DNA of 64,000 bases from an uncultured Jannaschia sp. Lineage in GTDB: Bacteria; Pseudomonadota; Alphaproteobacteria; Rhodobacterales; Rhodobacteraceae. This document shows positions 7,284 to 16,530 of this stretch, piece after piece. The stretch spans positions 248,001 to 312,000 of the forward strand of contig CANLTZ010000003.1 of NCBI GenBank assembly GCA_947494145.1, given 5' to 3'. The notes beneath the pieces were generated by a model. The model worked only from the letters and a program-made list of their open reading frames with translations. It searched no databases and had not been told where the DNA came from. The first letter of the stretch is position 1. Each line of letters starts with the position of its first letter. Both the position numbers and the translations under genes were made by a program.

Positions 7284-8666
7284 ATGTTCGACTATCGCAC
7301 CTTCGCCATGCGTAAGCTGCTGACCATCGCGCCGCGTTACCTGCCCTTCGCAGATGTCGCGACCGACGAGGTCCCGCTGTCGCGCCTGCTTCGCCTTTCG
7401 CTCTTCCAAGTCACCGTCGGCATGGCGCTCAGCTTGCTGGTCGGCACGCTCAACCGCGTGATGATCGTAGAACTGTCGGTCCCGGCCACATTGGTTGCGG
7501 GCATGCTGGCGCTGCCACTGCTGTTTGCGCCACTGCGCATGTTTATCGGCTTCAAGTCAGACACCCACCGCTCTGCTCTGGGCCTTCGGCGCGTGCCCTA
7601 CATCTGGAAGGGCACGCTTTACCAATTTGGCGGCTTTGCAATCATGCCCTTCGCACTGCTGGTCCTATCGGGCTATGGAGAGGCCATCGATGCCCCCCGT
7701 TGGATCGGGCTCGCCTCTGCGGCGTTGGCCTTCTTGCTTGTGGGCGCGGGCGTCCACATGGTGCAAACGGTTGGGCTAGCCCTGGCCACGGACCTTGTGA
7801 AGGACGAAGACCACCCCAAGGTGGTGGGCCTGATGTATGTCATGCTGCTGCTGGGCATGGTGGTCAGTGCGCTCACCTATGGCGCGCTGCTGGAAACCTA
7901 TACGCCCGGGCGGCTGATCCAGGTCATCCAGGGCACGGCGGTCCTGACCGTGGGCCTGAACATGCTGGCCCTCTGGAAACAGGAAAGCCGCGACCGAAAC
8001 CGCGCCCAAGCCATGGAGCGCGCGCCGAAGGCCCATTTCCGGGACGCCTGGGATCGGGTGATTGCGCGGCCCGGCATGGTTCGGCTGCTGGCCGTGATCG
8101 GCCTGGGCACGTTCGGCTTCGGCATGGCGGATGTGCTGCTGGAACCTTACGGCGGCCAGGCGCTTGGCTTCACCGTGGGTGAAACGACGCAACTGACCGC
8201 GCTGTTCGCAATCGGCACGCTGATCGGCTTCGGCCTAGCATCGCGGGTGCTGGGTCAGGGGGGTGACCCCGCCAAGCTTGCCAATCTGGGCGCACTTCTT
8301 GGCATTCCGGGGTTTGCCGCCATCATCCTGTCGTCCAGCGTCGTAGGCCCCTTGCTGTTCCTGGCGGGCATCTTGGCTACGGGCATCGGCGCGGGCCTCT
8401 TTGGCCACGCCACGCTAACCGCGACCATCCGCGGCGCTCCGCCTGAACAGATCGGGCTATCGCTTGGCACCTGGGGTGCCGTTCAAGCGACCTGTGCAGG
8501 CCTGGCGGTGGCGTTGGCCGGCGTGGTCCGCGACGTGCTCGTGGGTGTCGGCGGCTTTTCGGGACTTTCGGCCAACCTGCCCTACAATGCAGTATTCACG
8601 ATCGAGATCGCCTTCCTGGCTCTGGCCATCTTCGTCACCATCCCCGTCGCGGTCCGGCGCGGCTAA
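7284..8666 (+). CDS. pucC: LH2 assembly/bacteriochlorophyll delivery protein of the PucC/LhaA family
   Basis: A 460-residue MFS-like protein with 12 predicted membrane helices. Family features include 'LFQVTVGMALSLLVGTLNRVMIVEL' in the first helix region and 'GFKSDTHRSALGLRRVPYIWKGT', the conserved loop of the BCH/LhaA/PucC family. These proteins act in the photosynthetic membrane and are needed for assembly of antenna complexes, probably in pigment delivery. Direct linkage to pucBA favours PucC over LhaA. The ATG at 7284 has only a weak ribosome site (GACGAGA); Met9 at 7308 is a possible alternative. About 100 bp with a stem-loop separate it from pucA, so it is probably expressed at a lower level. 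Confidence 0.9.
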   Translation: MFDYRTFAMRKLLTIAPRYLPFADVATDEVPLSRLLRLSLFQVTVGMALSLLVGTLNRVMIVELSVPATLVAGMLALPLLFAPLRMFIGFKSDTHRSALGLRRVPYIWKGTLYQFGGFAIMPFALLVLSGYGEAIDAPRWIGLASAALAFLLVGAGVHMVQTVGLALATDLVKDEDHPKVVGLMYVMLLLGMVVSALTYGALLETYTPGRLIQVIQGTAVLTVGLNMLALWKQESRDRNRAQAMERAPKAHFRDAWDRVIARPGMVRLLAVIGLGTFGFGMADVLLEPYGGQALGFTVGETTQLTALFAIGTLIGFGLASRVLGQGGDPAKLANLGALLGIPGFAAIILSSSVVGPLLFLAGILATGIGAGLFGHATLTATIRGAPPEQIGLSLGTWGAVQATCAGLAVALAGVVRDVLVGVGGFSGLSANLPYNAVFTIEIAFLALAIFVTIPVAVRRG

Positions 8667-8716
8667 CCGACAGGCGCAAGTGCTGTCGCGCCCCAGACCA
8701 ACCAAGTGGAGGTTTC

Positions 8717-9766
8717 ATGACAACGGCAATCACACGGTATTTCGAAAGCCCCCAAGAGGCCCGTGCCGCTGAATTCGAGCTCGTCAACCGACTGCGCCTT
8801 TCAGCGAAGATCGTGCATGTCTTTGACGAGACGGATGGCCTCGTGGACACCTTGACCGCGTCCCATGTGACCCAGGACACCGCCAAAGCCTATGCCACGC
8901 GCATGACCAAAGGCGGCGCCGTCATGCTGGTATTGGCGGGCTCCAAACCCTTGGGCGTGGACCGCATTACGCGCGAGGTGACCTCCGAAATGGGCGCCGT
9001 GGATATGGGCGACCTGGTCCAAGAGGTCATCTTCAAAGAAGCCAAGCGGCCAGGCCTGTCGATCTTTCAAGATCACCGACACATCCTTCTGCGCCGAAAA
9101 AGTCCGAACCGCACGACCTTCCACATGGCCGATTGGCCAATCCCCCTCATCAGCCGCCGCAAACCGTCGGATCTGACGCTCATCCCGCGTCACGGGCGGA
9201 TGGCGAACTTCCCCATCCCCCTCATCAGCCGCCGCAAACCCTATACCGGGTCGATCTTTTCGCGCCACCAGCGAATGGCGAACTTCCCCATCCCGCTCAT
9301 CAGCAAGCGCAAACCCTATACCGGGTCCATGATCAAGCCCCATGCACGGATGGCAAACTTCCCTATCCCATTGATCAGCCATAGAAAGCCCTATACCGGC
9401 ACGGTAATCGGGCGCCATCAGCGAATGGCGAACTGGCCCTTCCCGCTTCTGATCAATGGCGAAACGGGGACGAACTCACTGATGCCAGGCGGGCCTCGGA
9501 TGGCGAATTTCCCCATGGGACTGCTAAGCGACCGCGAACCCTATGATGCGTTTGCATTTCCACGGCATGCCCGCATGGCCAATTTCCCGATCCCCTTGCT
9601 GAGCGACCGCAAACCCTATTCAGGCTCAGCCATTCCGCGGCATGGGCGCATGGCGGATATGATCCTGCCGCTCATCATTCGCCGCGAAAATACTGATGAT
9701 GAGGACGGCAAGCGCGGGTTTTCATTCTCCAGGATGCTTGGCCTGCGGACCGTGATCCGGCGCTGA
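8717..9766 (+). CDS. Uncharacterised puc-operon protein: stress-protein-like N-terminal domain plus eight 25-residue repeats
   Basis: A 349-residue cytosolic-looking protein without signal peptide or membrane span. Residues ~1-120 form an alpha/beta domain ('RYFESPQEARAAEFELVNRL', 'AKIVHVFDETDGLVDTL', 'KGGAVMLVLAG') reminiscent of general stress protein 17M/YflT-like domains; the match is weak. Residues ~136-335 are eight tandem 25-residue repeats with consensus RMANFPIPLISRRKPYTGS-x-I-x-R-H-x; copies 2-4 and 7 are nearly identical, 5, 6 and 8 have drifted. A GTGGAGG Shine-Dalgarno precedes the ATG, 50 bp after pucC, and a strong terminator follows, so this is the last puc gene. A role in LH2 assembly or stabilisation, comparable to the extra pucD/pucE genes of R. 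capsulatus, is inference from position only. Confidence 0.85.
   Translation: MTTAITRYFESPQEARAAEFELVNRLRLSAKIVHVFDETDGLVDTLTASHVTQDTAKAYATRMTKGGAVMLVLAGSKPLGVDRITREVTSEMGAVDMGDLVQEVIFKEAKRPGLSIFQDHRHILLRRKSPNRTTFHMADWPIPLISRRKPSDLTLIPRHGRMANFPIPLISRRKPYTGSIFSRHQRMANFPIPLISKRKPYTGSMIKPHARMANFPIPLISHRKPYTGTVIGRHQRMANWPFPLLINGETGTNSLMPGGPRMANFPMGLLSDREPYDAFAFPRHARMANFPIPLLSDRKPYSGSAIPRHGRMADMILPLIIRRENTDDEDGKRGFSFSRMLGLRTVIRR
9122..9721 (+). repeat. Eight in-frame 75-bp tandem repeats inside the puc-operon gene
   Basis: Unit boundaries fall every 75 bp at 9122, 9197, 9272, 9347, 9422, 9497, 9572 and 9647; each unit begins with an Arg (first unit His) codon followed by ATGGC, giving the (R/H)-M-A start of each 25-residue repeat. 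DNA identity is high among units 2-4, suggesting recent duplication or homogenisation; protein conservation in diverged units (M-A-N/D, P-L, R) suggests selection. Confidence 0.9.
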
Positions 9767-9790
9767 TCAGCCACCACCCGACGCAGCAAG

Positions 9791-9816
9791 TGGCGCGGGC
9801 TTCCCGCGCCATTTTT
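9791..9816 (+). terminator. Rho-independent terminator of the puc operon
   Basis: A perfect 9-bp stem (TGGCGCGGG 9791-9799 with CCCGCGCCA 9803-9811), CTT loop, then five T residues at 9812-9816, 25 bases after the repeat-protein stop. Confidence 0.85.
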
Positions 9817-9833
9817 CGTTCGGTGAGAGGGTT

Positions 9834-9910
9834 TGGCGCACCCATCAGGATTCGAACCTGAGACCTCTGCCTTCGGAGGGCAGCGCTCTATCCAGCTGAG
9901 CTATGGGTGC
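9834..9910 (-). tRNA. tRNA-Arg (anticodon CCG)
   Basis: The minus strand folds as a complete 77-nt tRNA with encoded CCA: acceptor GCACCCA/TGGGTGC, anticodon stem CTGCC/GGCAG around loop CTCCGAA (anticodon CCG, reads CGG), and a GGTTCGAATCC T arm. It lies just downstream of the puc operon, on the opposite strand, and upstream of the lpx block. Confidence 0.95.
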
Positions 9911-10018
9911 CTTGCGCCCGAGATAGCGGTGAAAGAGCGTTGCCGCAAGCGGGTTTGGGGCGCCGTGGGATGCAATCGCCAATCACTGACGACCGGGAAA
10001 GCCCCTCCATCCCATCCA

Positions 10019-11137
10019 TCATAGCTGTGCCAAAACCGATCGCGCGGCGCGCAGGCCCGGCGCCTCCGCCCCGCGGCCCAGACGATCCATGGCGATGTCT
10101 AGGGCCTCGCGCTGCTTTTCGCGCTCCGAAGGAACCAGCATCAGCGCGGACAAGGCCCGGGCAATTCGGTCAGACTTGCAGTCTGGACCCAGAAATTCCG
10201 GGACGGCCTTGCGCCCAGCCACAAGGTTCACAAGCGTCACGGTGTCGACCTGCACCATGCGCGACAGGATCTGCCAGCTCAGCCAACTCATGTCATAGGC
10301 AATGACCATGGGCACACGGTTCGCCGCCAGTTGCAGACTGACAGAACCGGATGCGGCCAGCGCCGCCGTTGCCGCGCCAAACGCGGCGCGACGTGGCCCG
10401 TCATCCGTCACGATCCGGGGGGTGCGGGGCCAGTGCGCGACGGCGTCGCGGACCGTGCCCTCTAGATGGGGCAACGTGGGGATCACGGCTTGGGCCTCAA
10501 ATGGCAGCCGTTCCAAAACCTCGCCGAAAACAGGGGCCAGGCGCGCAATCTCCCCCTGGCGAGAGCCCGGCAGGACAAGGACGATTTGCTCTCCCATCTC
10601 GGCACGAAACGCCGCGATGTCTTCCGGTGAGGCCAGCGGTTCCGCCACAACTGGGTGGCCTACGAAATCGCAGCCCATGCCCGCCGCGCGCATCAGCGGC
10701 GGCTCGAACGGAAGCAGCGCCAACACATGGTCGACATTGCGCGCCATGCGCGCAGCGCGCCCCTTGCGCCAAGCCCAGACGGACGGCGCCACATAGTGGA
10801 TGACCTTTTGATTGCGCCGGGCAGCCCGGACCCTGGCGGCAACGCGCAGGCAGAAATCGGGGCTGTCGATGGTGATCAGGACATCGGGCCTGCCATCCAG
10901 GATGGCCCCCACGGCCTCGTCCCGTCGCCGCAAAAGATGCGGCAGACGCGGCAGAACTTCCGTCACGCCCATGACCGAAAGGTCGGACATGGGGAAGAGG
11001 CTACGGACGCCCTCGGCTTCCATCTTGGGGCCGCCGATGCCGAAAACTGAAATGTCAGACAATTGGCGCAGCCCTGCAATCAAGGCCGCACCGAGGGCAT
11101 CGCCAGACGGCTCGCCCGCGATCAGGAAGACCTTCAA
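10019..11137 (-). CDS. lpxB: Lipid-A-disaccharide synthase
   Basis: Condenses UDP-2,3-diacylglucosamine with lipid X to form the lipid A disaccharide, at the inner face of the cytoplasmic membrane. N-terminus '[16 protein letters not shown]' is the LpxB signature; '[32 protein letters not shown]' and '[16 protein letters not shown]' follow as in the GT-B family. I place the start at a TTG (11135-11137), giving [13 protein letters not shown], because this is the usual N-terminus and the TTG overlaps the lpxI stop in a TTGA coupling; an upstream TTG at 11146 would add three residues. About 372 residues. Last gene of the lpx block. Confidence 0.93.
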   Translation of the reverse strand: MKVFLIAGEPSGDALGAALIAGLRQLSDISVFGIGGPKMEAEGVRSLFPMSDLSVMGVTEVLPRLPHLLRRRDEAVGAILDGRPDVLITIDSPDFCLRVAARVRAARRNQKVIHYVAPSVWAWRKGRAARMARNVDHVLALLPFEPPLMRAAGMGCDFVGHPVVAEPLASPEDIAAFRAEMGEQIVLVLPGSRQGEIARLAPVFGEVLERLPFEAQAVIPTLPHLEGTVRDAVAHWPRTPRIVTDDGPRRAAFGAATAALAASGSVSLQLAANRVPMVIAYDMSWLSWQILSRMVQVDTVTLVNLVAGRKAVPEFLGPDCKSDRIARALSALMLVPSEREKQREALDIAMDRLGRGAEAPGLRAARSVLAQL

Positions 11138-12024
11138 GGCGACCAAGCCGCAAGGAACAGGCCAGTCGCCTTCAGCCGTGCGGCGACGCCTTCGCGGTCA
11201 AGCACCATGACGCGGCCCTTTTCTAACACCAAGCCATCCAACCCAGCGGCCGCACAGCGCGTCACTGTCTCGGGGCCGATGGTGGGGAGGTCGACGCGCA
11301 GGTCCTGCCCCGGTTTGGAGGCCTTGAAGAAGATGCCGCCCTTCGGGCGATCAAATGCCGGAAGCCCGCCGGGCTGGGCCCCACCGGACAGCCAATCCGC
11401 CGCCCCGCCAAGGAAATCGAACGTCCCGCCAGTTGGCACCGGTCCCCGCGGGCCCGGCAGTGCCAGGCTTGTAAGCATCCAATCCGTTCCCGGCAGCGCT
11501 TCGATGGCCAGGACTTGCCCCGACGCCACAACGCAGGCTTGCCCCACATCCAGCGGGGCCAGGCCAGCATGGATTTCAGCCGCGCGTGAAATGTCTGACA
11601 TTTGCGCGTCAGAAAGCTCGCCCACCAGTGGCAAGTCCAGCAAGGACGGCGCGATATCGGCGGCACCGATGATGCGAAAGCCAGCCTTTTCGAAAATAGT
11701 CACCACCGCCCGAAGCGCCGCATCGTCGCCAGACGCCATCGCCGCCGAAATCCGCGCCATGAGCGGCTGCGTCGCATGGTCGATAGCTGCCGGGTCCAGC
11801 GTCGGTCGGACGATGGCCCCGGCGAAACAAACCTCCACCACGCCGTCGGCGCGCAAGTTTTCGATGAAGCTGCCCAGCTGTTCAACGCGAAACGGGCGGG
11901 ACTGGCCGACGGCCTGGGGTGCGTGCCCGTCCAGATGGCAGGCAAACCAGTCGCGACCCGACAGGGCATTGGCCAAGACACCAGGCAGGTCACCTTGCCC
12001 GGCAATCAGCGCCAGCCGTGTCAC
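11134..12024 (-). CDS. lpxI: UDP-2,3-diacylglucosamine diphosphatase, LpxI type
   Basis: Hydrolyses UDP-2,3-diacylglucosamine to lipid X and UMP, the step done by LpxH in enterobacteria; LpxI is the alphaproteobacterial alternative. The 296-residue sequence begins 'LALIAGQGDLPGVLA', contains 'EVCFAGAIVRPTL' and 'MASGDDAALRAVVTIFE', and ends with the C-terminal domain 'FFKASKPGQDLRVDLPTIG', all typical of the former DUF1009 family. GTG start at 12024 overlaps the lpxA stop by 4 bp (GTGA). Its position between lpxA and lpxB supports the assignment. Confidence 0.93.
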   Translation of the reverse strand: MTRLALIAGQGDLPGVLANALSGRDWFACHLDGHAPQAVGQSRPFRVEQLGSFIENLRADGVVEVCFAGAIVRPTLDPAAIDHATQPLMARISAAMASGDDAALRAVVTIFEKAGFRIIGAADIAPSLLDLPLVGELSDAQMSDISRAAEIHAGLAPLDVGQACVVASGQVLAIEALPGTDWMLTSLALPGPRGPVPTGGTFDFLGGAADWLSGGAQPGGLPAFDRPKGGIFFKASKPGQDLRVDLPTIGPETVTRCAAAGLDGLVLEKGRVMVLDREGVAARLKATGLFLAAWSP

Positions 12025-12818
12025 CGGGGGACCAGAAAGTTGCGATCAGATGCGCCGGTGATGAAAGACACCATCCGGTGGACATAGTCACTGTCGGTTT
12101 CCTCACCCAACCTCTCGGCCCGTTCCACGAAGGTGCCTTCCCCCTGCTTGAGCGTCAGCAACGCCACACGCAGCGCCTGGATATCGGCACGTGGAACGCC
12201 CCGGCGCTTGAGGCCGACAATGTTGAGGCCGTCCAATTCGGCGCGCGGCCCTTGGACCAAGCCGTAGGGCACCACATCATTGGTTACCATGGACAGCGCC
12301 CCAATGATGGCCCCCTGCCCCACGCGCACCCGCTGATGAACGCCCGACAGCCCGCCGACGATCACGTCATCTTCCAACACGCAATGCCCCGCAATGGCAG
12401 AGTTGTTGACGATGATGACTCGGTTGCCGATCTGGCAATCATGGGCGATGTGGCAACCCGCCATCAGCAGGCAATCCTCGCCCACGCGCGTCACGCCCCC
12501 GCCGCGCCCCGTGCCGGCATGCATCGTAACATGTTCGCGGATGCAGGTACGCGCGCCCACGTCCAGGCGCGTCCGCTCCCCTTGGTACTTCATGTCCTGA
12601 GGGATTTCGCCGACGGAGGCGAAGGGAAAGACGCGGGCTTCATCGCCCAGTTCCGTCCACCCCGTGACCACGGCATGACTGTCGATGCGCACGCCCGCGC
12701 CCAGCGTGACTTCGGGCCCGATGATGGAAAACGGCCCCACCACGGCGCCCGGCCCGATCACCGCGCCGTCTTCGACGACCGCCATCCCATGGATCAGAGC
12801 GGTCGGGTCGATGGTCAC
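12021..12818 (-). CDS. lpxA: UDP-N-acetylglucosamine acyltransferase
   Basis: First step of lipid A synthesis: transfers a 3-hydroxyacyl chain from ACP to UDP-GlcNAc. The 265-residue protein shows the hexapeptide pattern of a left-handed beta helix ('[20 protein letters not shown]', '[19 protein letters not shown]', '[18 protein letters not shown]'), with the catalytic His region 'HIAHDCQIG'. Normal family length. Start is GTG at 12818, overlapping the fabZ stop (GTGA). Confidence 0.95.
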   Translation of the reverse strand: MTIDPTALIHGMAVVEDGAVIGPGAVVGPFSIIGPEVTLGAGVRIDSHAVVTGWTELGDEARVFPFASVGEIPQDMKYQGERTRLDVGARTCIREHVTMHAGTGRGGGVTRVGEDCLLMAGCHIAHDCQIGNRVIIVNNSAIAGHCVLEDDVIVGGLSGVHQRVRVGQGAIIGALSMVTNDVVPYGLVQGPRAELDGLNIVGLKRRGVPRADIQALRVALLTLKQGEGTFVERAERLGEETDSDYVHRMVSFITGASDRNFLVPR

Positions 12819-13285
12819 GCCGAGACGTCCTTGGGCATGTCCATCATGGCGGTGAAGTCAGCCTCGGCTGCCGTTTCGCCTTCCACACTAGCCACGCCGT
12901 GGAACTTCCAGACCTTGGCGCCGGGCTTGCCGCGCGTCACCTCGACCCGCAGTTCCAGCACGTCGCCAGGCACGACCTTGCGACGGAACTTGGCGCCGTC
13001 GATGGCCATGAAGTAGACCAGAAAGTCCTTATCCGCCAAGTCATTACTGACACCGACCATAACGGCAGCCGTTTGAGCCATGGCCTCGATGATGGTGACA
13101 CCTGGCATGATCGGCGCGCCGGGGAAATGGCCCTGAAAATGGGGTTCGTTGAAGGTGACATTCTTGATGCCGGTGGCCGTTTGGTTGGCCACGATATCCC
13201 GCACTTTGTCCACCAGAAGGAACGGATAGCGATGCGGTATGATCCGCTGGATCATATGGATGTCGGCCTCGGTCGCGTCGCTCAT
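12815..13285 (-). CDS. fabZ: 3-hydroxyacyl-ACP dehydratase
   Basis: Dehydrates (3R)-hydroxyacyl-ACP in fatty acid elongation, drawing on the same 3-hydroxyacyl-ACP pool as LpxA. 156 residues, hot-dog fold; '[13 protein letters not shown]' carries the catalytic His, and '[20 protein letters not shown]' the second active-site segment with its Glu. ATG at 13285; overlaps lpxA by 4 bp. Confidence 0.95.
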   Translation of the reverse strand: MSDATEADIHMIQRIIPHRYPFLLVDKVRDIVANQTATGIKNVTFNEPHFQGHFPGAPIMPGVTIIEAMAQTAAVMVGVSNDLADKDFLVYFMAIDGAKFRRKVVPGDVLELRVEVTRGKPGAKVWKFHGVASVEGETAAEADFTAMMDMPKDVSA

Positions 13286-13350
13286 GCTTGTCCCCCAAAA
13301 GATGGTGTGGGCCGGGCTTAACGCGTTGGCCGGGCCCGGGGCAAGCAGCC

Positions 13351-13932
13351 CTAACGATCCTCTGCAGGGCGCGCAGGCTGCTGGATGACGGCGTCGCCTT
13401 CCCCCAGGACGGCGTCGATCCGGGCTTGGGCCAATGCCGTGATATCCACCTGATCGGCCGACGCGATGACCATGCGGCGGTCAAGGATGACGAGCGCACC
13501 GGTTTCGCGCGCGAGGTCGACCAAAACGGGGTTGGCGCGCTCGAAGAAAAGCGCCTGAGCCCGCTCCCCTTGTTGGGCGATGGCACGCGTCTTGGCATCT
13601 TGGGTTTGGCGAATGGTGGTGACACGGGCATCGAAATCCGCGGCCAGTTGGCGGAACTCATTGGGGTCCATGTCTTCCCTGCGGGCCGTGAGCGCCCGCT
13701 CTTCGGCCTCAAGTTCAGCTTCGATGCGACGGTTTTCGGCGGCCAACTCTTCTGCCGCCCCTTCAATGTCGCGCAGGACGCGCTGACCGAAGCGGCTCGT
13801 GGCATAAAGCGCATCGCGATCCAACACGACGACGGCGGATTGCGGAACGCCGACCGGCGGGTCGCCCGCCACCTGGGCCGATGCCGCACCTGCCACAAGG
13901 CCGGCAGCCAGGACAAACCCGGCCAACCGCAT
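13351..13932 (-). CDS. skp: Skp/OmpH-type periplasmic chaperone
   Basis: A 193-residue secreted protein: signal peptide '[20 protein letters not shown]' (cleavage near residue 20), then a short beta segment ('[20 protein letters not shown]') and a long charged helical region ('[19 protein letters not shown]', '[20 protein letters not shown]'), matching the tentacle helices of Skp. It keeps unfolded outer-membrane proteins soluble before delivery to BamA, encoded immediately upstream. The ATG at 13932 overlaps the bamA stop (TGATG), supporting this start over an upstream one at 14040. Confidence 0.88.
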   Translation of the reverse strand: MRLAGFVLAAGLVAGAASAQVAGDPPVGVPQSAVVVLDRDALYATSRFGQRVLRDIEGAAEELAAENRRIEAELEAEERALTARREDMDPNEFRQLAADFDARVTTIRQTQDAKTRAIAQQGERAQALFFERANPVLVDLARETGALVILDRRMVIASADQVDITALAQARIDAVLGEGDAVIQQPARPAEDR

Positions 13933-16232
13933 CAGAAGCGCGTCTGGATCGTGAAATCGAAGCTCTGTTCGCGGTCCTGGGAGCGCGAGTTGATGTCTTG
14001 CGTGAAGTTGAAACGCAGCGGCCCGATTTGCGTATCCCACAGGATCCCAATACCGATGGCAGAGTTCAGAAAGAAATCATCATCAACCGGGCTGGTACCA
14101 TCCGTGCCGCCATCGGTGTCATCCAAGTCCCAGACAGACCCCGCATCGATGAACGCCGCGCCTGAGATGCCGTATTCGTCCGGCAAGAAGGCGAACGGGA
14201 ACTGTGCCTCAAAACGGGCAGCGACATAGAAGTTGCCGCCCAAGGCGTCATCGCCCGCCGCAAGATCGCGTGGACCGATACCGGCGGTTTCGAACCCGCG
14301 TATACGACGCGGATTGGTGAAGAAGCGGTTCGCTTGCAGCGAGTCTTTCCCCGTAAGCGAGAACAAAGCACCGCCTTCGAGCGCGGCAAGAAGGGTTACC
14401 TCTTCGTTTCTGATCGCGCGTTGCCCTTGGGCAAGGAATGTGGACCTAATGAAATCCGTATCGCCCCCAACCCCTGCGATTTCTTGACCAAAGCGCAGTC
14501 GCACGCCGCGTGTGGGGTCCAAGCCGCGCCCAATCGTGTTGTAGGTCCAGATGTATCCCACCGATGATGTGATGTTCGATCCCGCGTCATTTACGAGGAT
14601 CTGCGAAAGCTCGGACGTGTCATTTGGATCAAGTTCATCGACTGAGAAGTTGTAGAAAACCCCTAGGCGAGTGAATTCCCCAACGGGGAAGTTCAAGCCC
14701 GTGCGGAAGCCAAATGCTTCCGTGTCGAAGGTGAAATCATCATCGTCGACCGCGCGGTAGAACACGGAAAACGACAGCGCCAAGTCGCGGTTCAGAAAGA
14801 ATGGCTCGGTGAAGCTCAGCGCGGCATTGGTGTTTTCCGTCCCCGTATCGACGCTCAGGTTGAAGGTCTGGCCGCGGCCCAGGAAGTTCGTTTCCGCGAA
14901 ACTCACACCGATCCCGAAGCCCGTATCGGCCGAGAAACTGCCCCCGAACCCAAGGGAGCCCGTGGGCTGTTCTTCCACGTTCACATCGACGATCACCTGA
15001 TCTGGTGTCGTTCCTTCGCGGGCCGTCACATCGGCTTGGCTGAAATAGCCCAGCGCGCGGATACGTTCGGCAGCGGCGCGGATCTCACGCGGGTTGAACG
15101 GGTCCCCTTCCACGGTGTCGAATTCGCGGCGAATGACCCGGTCCAGGGTCGTGGCATTGCCTTCGATATCGATGCGTTCGACAAAAATACGCTCGCCCCG
15201 TTCGACCACGAACTCGACATCCAGCGTCAGATCACGGTCGTTGCGATTGATCCGAGGGTTCACGCGGACAAACGTGCGGCCTTCGCGCGTGGCCAGCAGT
15301 TCAAGCCGCTCGATAGTCCGGTCCAGCGATTGCGGGTTGAAGATGTCGCCGGGGCTGATCTGGATTTGGGACTGGTACAGGTCCACGTCGATTTCAGGCA
15401 GGTCAGAGGTGGCCGAGATCTGGCCAAACCGGAATTGCTGTCCTTCCTGGACGCGGAAGGTCAGAAAGAAGGCATCCCGCTCGGGCACCAGTTCGGGCGT
15501 GACCGACAACACCTGGAAATCGGCATAGCCGCGCGACAGATAGAAGTCGCGCAGAAGCTGCGTGTCGAAGGCGATGCGGTCAGCCACGAAGGTATCCGAG
15601 CCGATGATCTGTCGGAATAGACCGGCCTGCGTGGTCTCCAACACGCGGCGCAGGCGCCGGTCGGAAAAGGCTCGGTTGCCGACGAAAGACAGGCGCTCGA
15701 TCTCTGTGACGCGGCCCTCTGCCACTTCGAATACCAGATCGACGCGGTTGTCGCTACGCCGGATGATCTTGGGCTGCACCGTGGCCGAGATACGTCCCGC
15801 CTGGGCGTAAGCCGCCGTCAATGCGGCGGCGTCGCGTTCGGCAGCGGCGGGGCTGTAGACGCGCCGCGGCTGACTTTCGATGACGGTCAGAAGGGATTCG
15901 TCGTCCAGGCGCGCATTTCCCTCAATCGAAATCTGATTGATCGTGGGAAATTCCTGCACAATGACGAGCAGCTTGCCGCCTTGCGGCACGATTTCGACGG
16001 TCTCGAAAAGACCGGAAGCCTGCAATCGCTGGAAGCCATCGTTGAGTTGGCCAGCCGTGACGGTCTGGCCCGCCGTCACGCCAAGGCTGCTGAGAATCGT
16101 AGCAGTCTCAATGCGCTGGTTCCCCTGCACCTCGAATTCCGAGAAACGGAACGTCTGGGCGTGGGCGCTTGCGGCGAAAACACATAAAAGCAGACCCGCC
16201 GCGATGATGTGGCGCAATGCTGAAATCGTCAT
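13932..16232 (-). CDS. bamA: Outer-membrane protein assembly factor BamA
   Basis: Core of the BAM complex that inserts beta-barrel proteins into the outer membrane. Five N-terminal POTRA domains start at 'FRFSEFEVQGNQRIETATIL', followed by a C-terminal Omp85 barrel with 'SLGFGGSFSADTGFGIGVSF' and the conserved 'RIRGFETAGIGPRDL' (VRGF-like loop); the last residues 'DFTIQTRF' form the barrel signal with terminal Phe. I chose Met at 16232 because it gives a clean signal peptide ('ALRHIIAAGLLLCVFAASAHA'); an ATG at 16292 or GTG at 16325 would add a long Arg-rich leader. 766 residues, usual length. Confidence 0.93.
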   Translation of the reverse strand: MTISALRHIIAAGLLLCVFAASAHAQTFRFSEFEVQGNQRIETATILSSLGVTAGQTVTAGQLNDGFQRLQASGLFETVEIVPQGGKLLVIVQEFPTINQISIEGNARLDDESLLTVIESQPRRVYSPAAAERDAAALTAAYAQAGRISATVQPKIIRRSDNRVDLVFEVAEGRVTEIERLSFVGNRAFSDRRLRRVLETTQAGLFRQIIGSDTFVADRIAFDTQLLRDFYLSRGYADFQVLSVTPELVPERDAFFLTFRVQEGQQFRFGQISATSDLPEIDVDLYQSQIQISPGDIFNPQSLDRTIERLELLATREGRTFVRVNPRINRNDRDLTLDVEFVVERGERIFVERIDIEGNATTLDRVIRREFDTVEGDPFNPREIRAAAERIRALGYFSQADVTAREGTTPDQVIVDVNVEEQPTGSLGFGGSFSADTGFGIGVSFAETNFLGRGQTFNLSVDTGTENTNAALSFTEPFFLNRDLALSFSVFYRAVDDDDFTFDTEAFGFRTGLNFPVGEFTRLGVFYNFSVDELDPNDTSELSQILVNDAGSNITSSVGYIWTYNTIGRGLDPTRGVRLRFGQEIAGVGGDTDFIRSTFLAQGQRAIRNEEVTLLAALEGGALFSLTGKDSLQANRFFTNPRRIRGFETAGIGPRDLAAGDDALGGNFYVAARFEAQFPFAFLPDEYGISGAAFIDAGSVWDLDDTDGGTDGTSPVDDDFFLNSAIGIGILWDTQIGPLRFNFTQDINSRSQDREQSFDFTIQTRF

Positions 16233-16363
16233 AAACCAAAGGGGCAATCGCCCCCGACTGGCCCGCCTGAAGGCCCCGTCGTGCTCTACCATGTCCGTCC
16301 GCCCCGTATGCGTCTTCTTGCACACGTCACTAGCGAACGGTCTTGATCATGTCAAAGTGACTT

Positions 16364-16382
16364 GACCCCCGAAAAGGGGGTC
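16364..16382 (-). terminator. Strong GC stem-loop between the small ORF and bamA
   Basis: A perfect 7-bp stem GACCCCC/GGGGGTC with a 5-base loop, 22 bases after the stop of the 41-residue gene. No T run follows on either strand, so it may be a processing or stabilising hairpin rather than an intrinsic terminator. Confidence 0.4.
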
Positions 16383-16404
16383 TGTGGCATCACTGTCGGT
16401 TAGG

Positions 16405-16530
16405 TCAGAGTGACTGAATCCACCCTGCCAGCAGGATTGCGAACATGACCGCGAAGACCGACAGGAACCGGTCAATGTTCAGGCCCATAAAGATCGACAG
16501 GCCGCGATATCCATTCTGCATGTGGCGCAT
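16405..16530 (-). CDS. Small single-span membrane protein (41 residues)
   Basis: Short gene between rseP and bamA. ATG at 16530 is preceded by GGGAG at a proper distance, and the TGA is at 16405-16407. The protein starts with a basic, polar segment ('MRHMQNGYRGLSIFMGLNID') and continues with one hydrophobic helix ('FLSVFAVMFAILLAGW'). I do not recognise a family. Ribosome site, composition and the envelope neighbourhood support a real gene; a role in envelope biogenesis is only suggested by location. Confidence 0.55.
   Translation of the reverse strand: MRHMQNGYRGLSIFMGLNIDRFLSVFAVMFAILLAGWIQSL

Noticed and set aside
9122-9721. Direct repeats as CRISPR-like array or satellite DNA
   Set aside because: The 75-bp units have no unique spacers and are in frame within one coding sequence.
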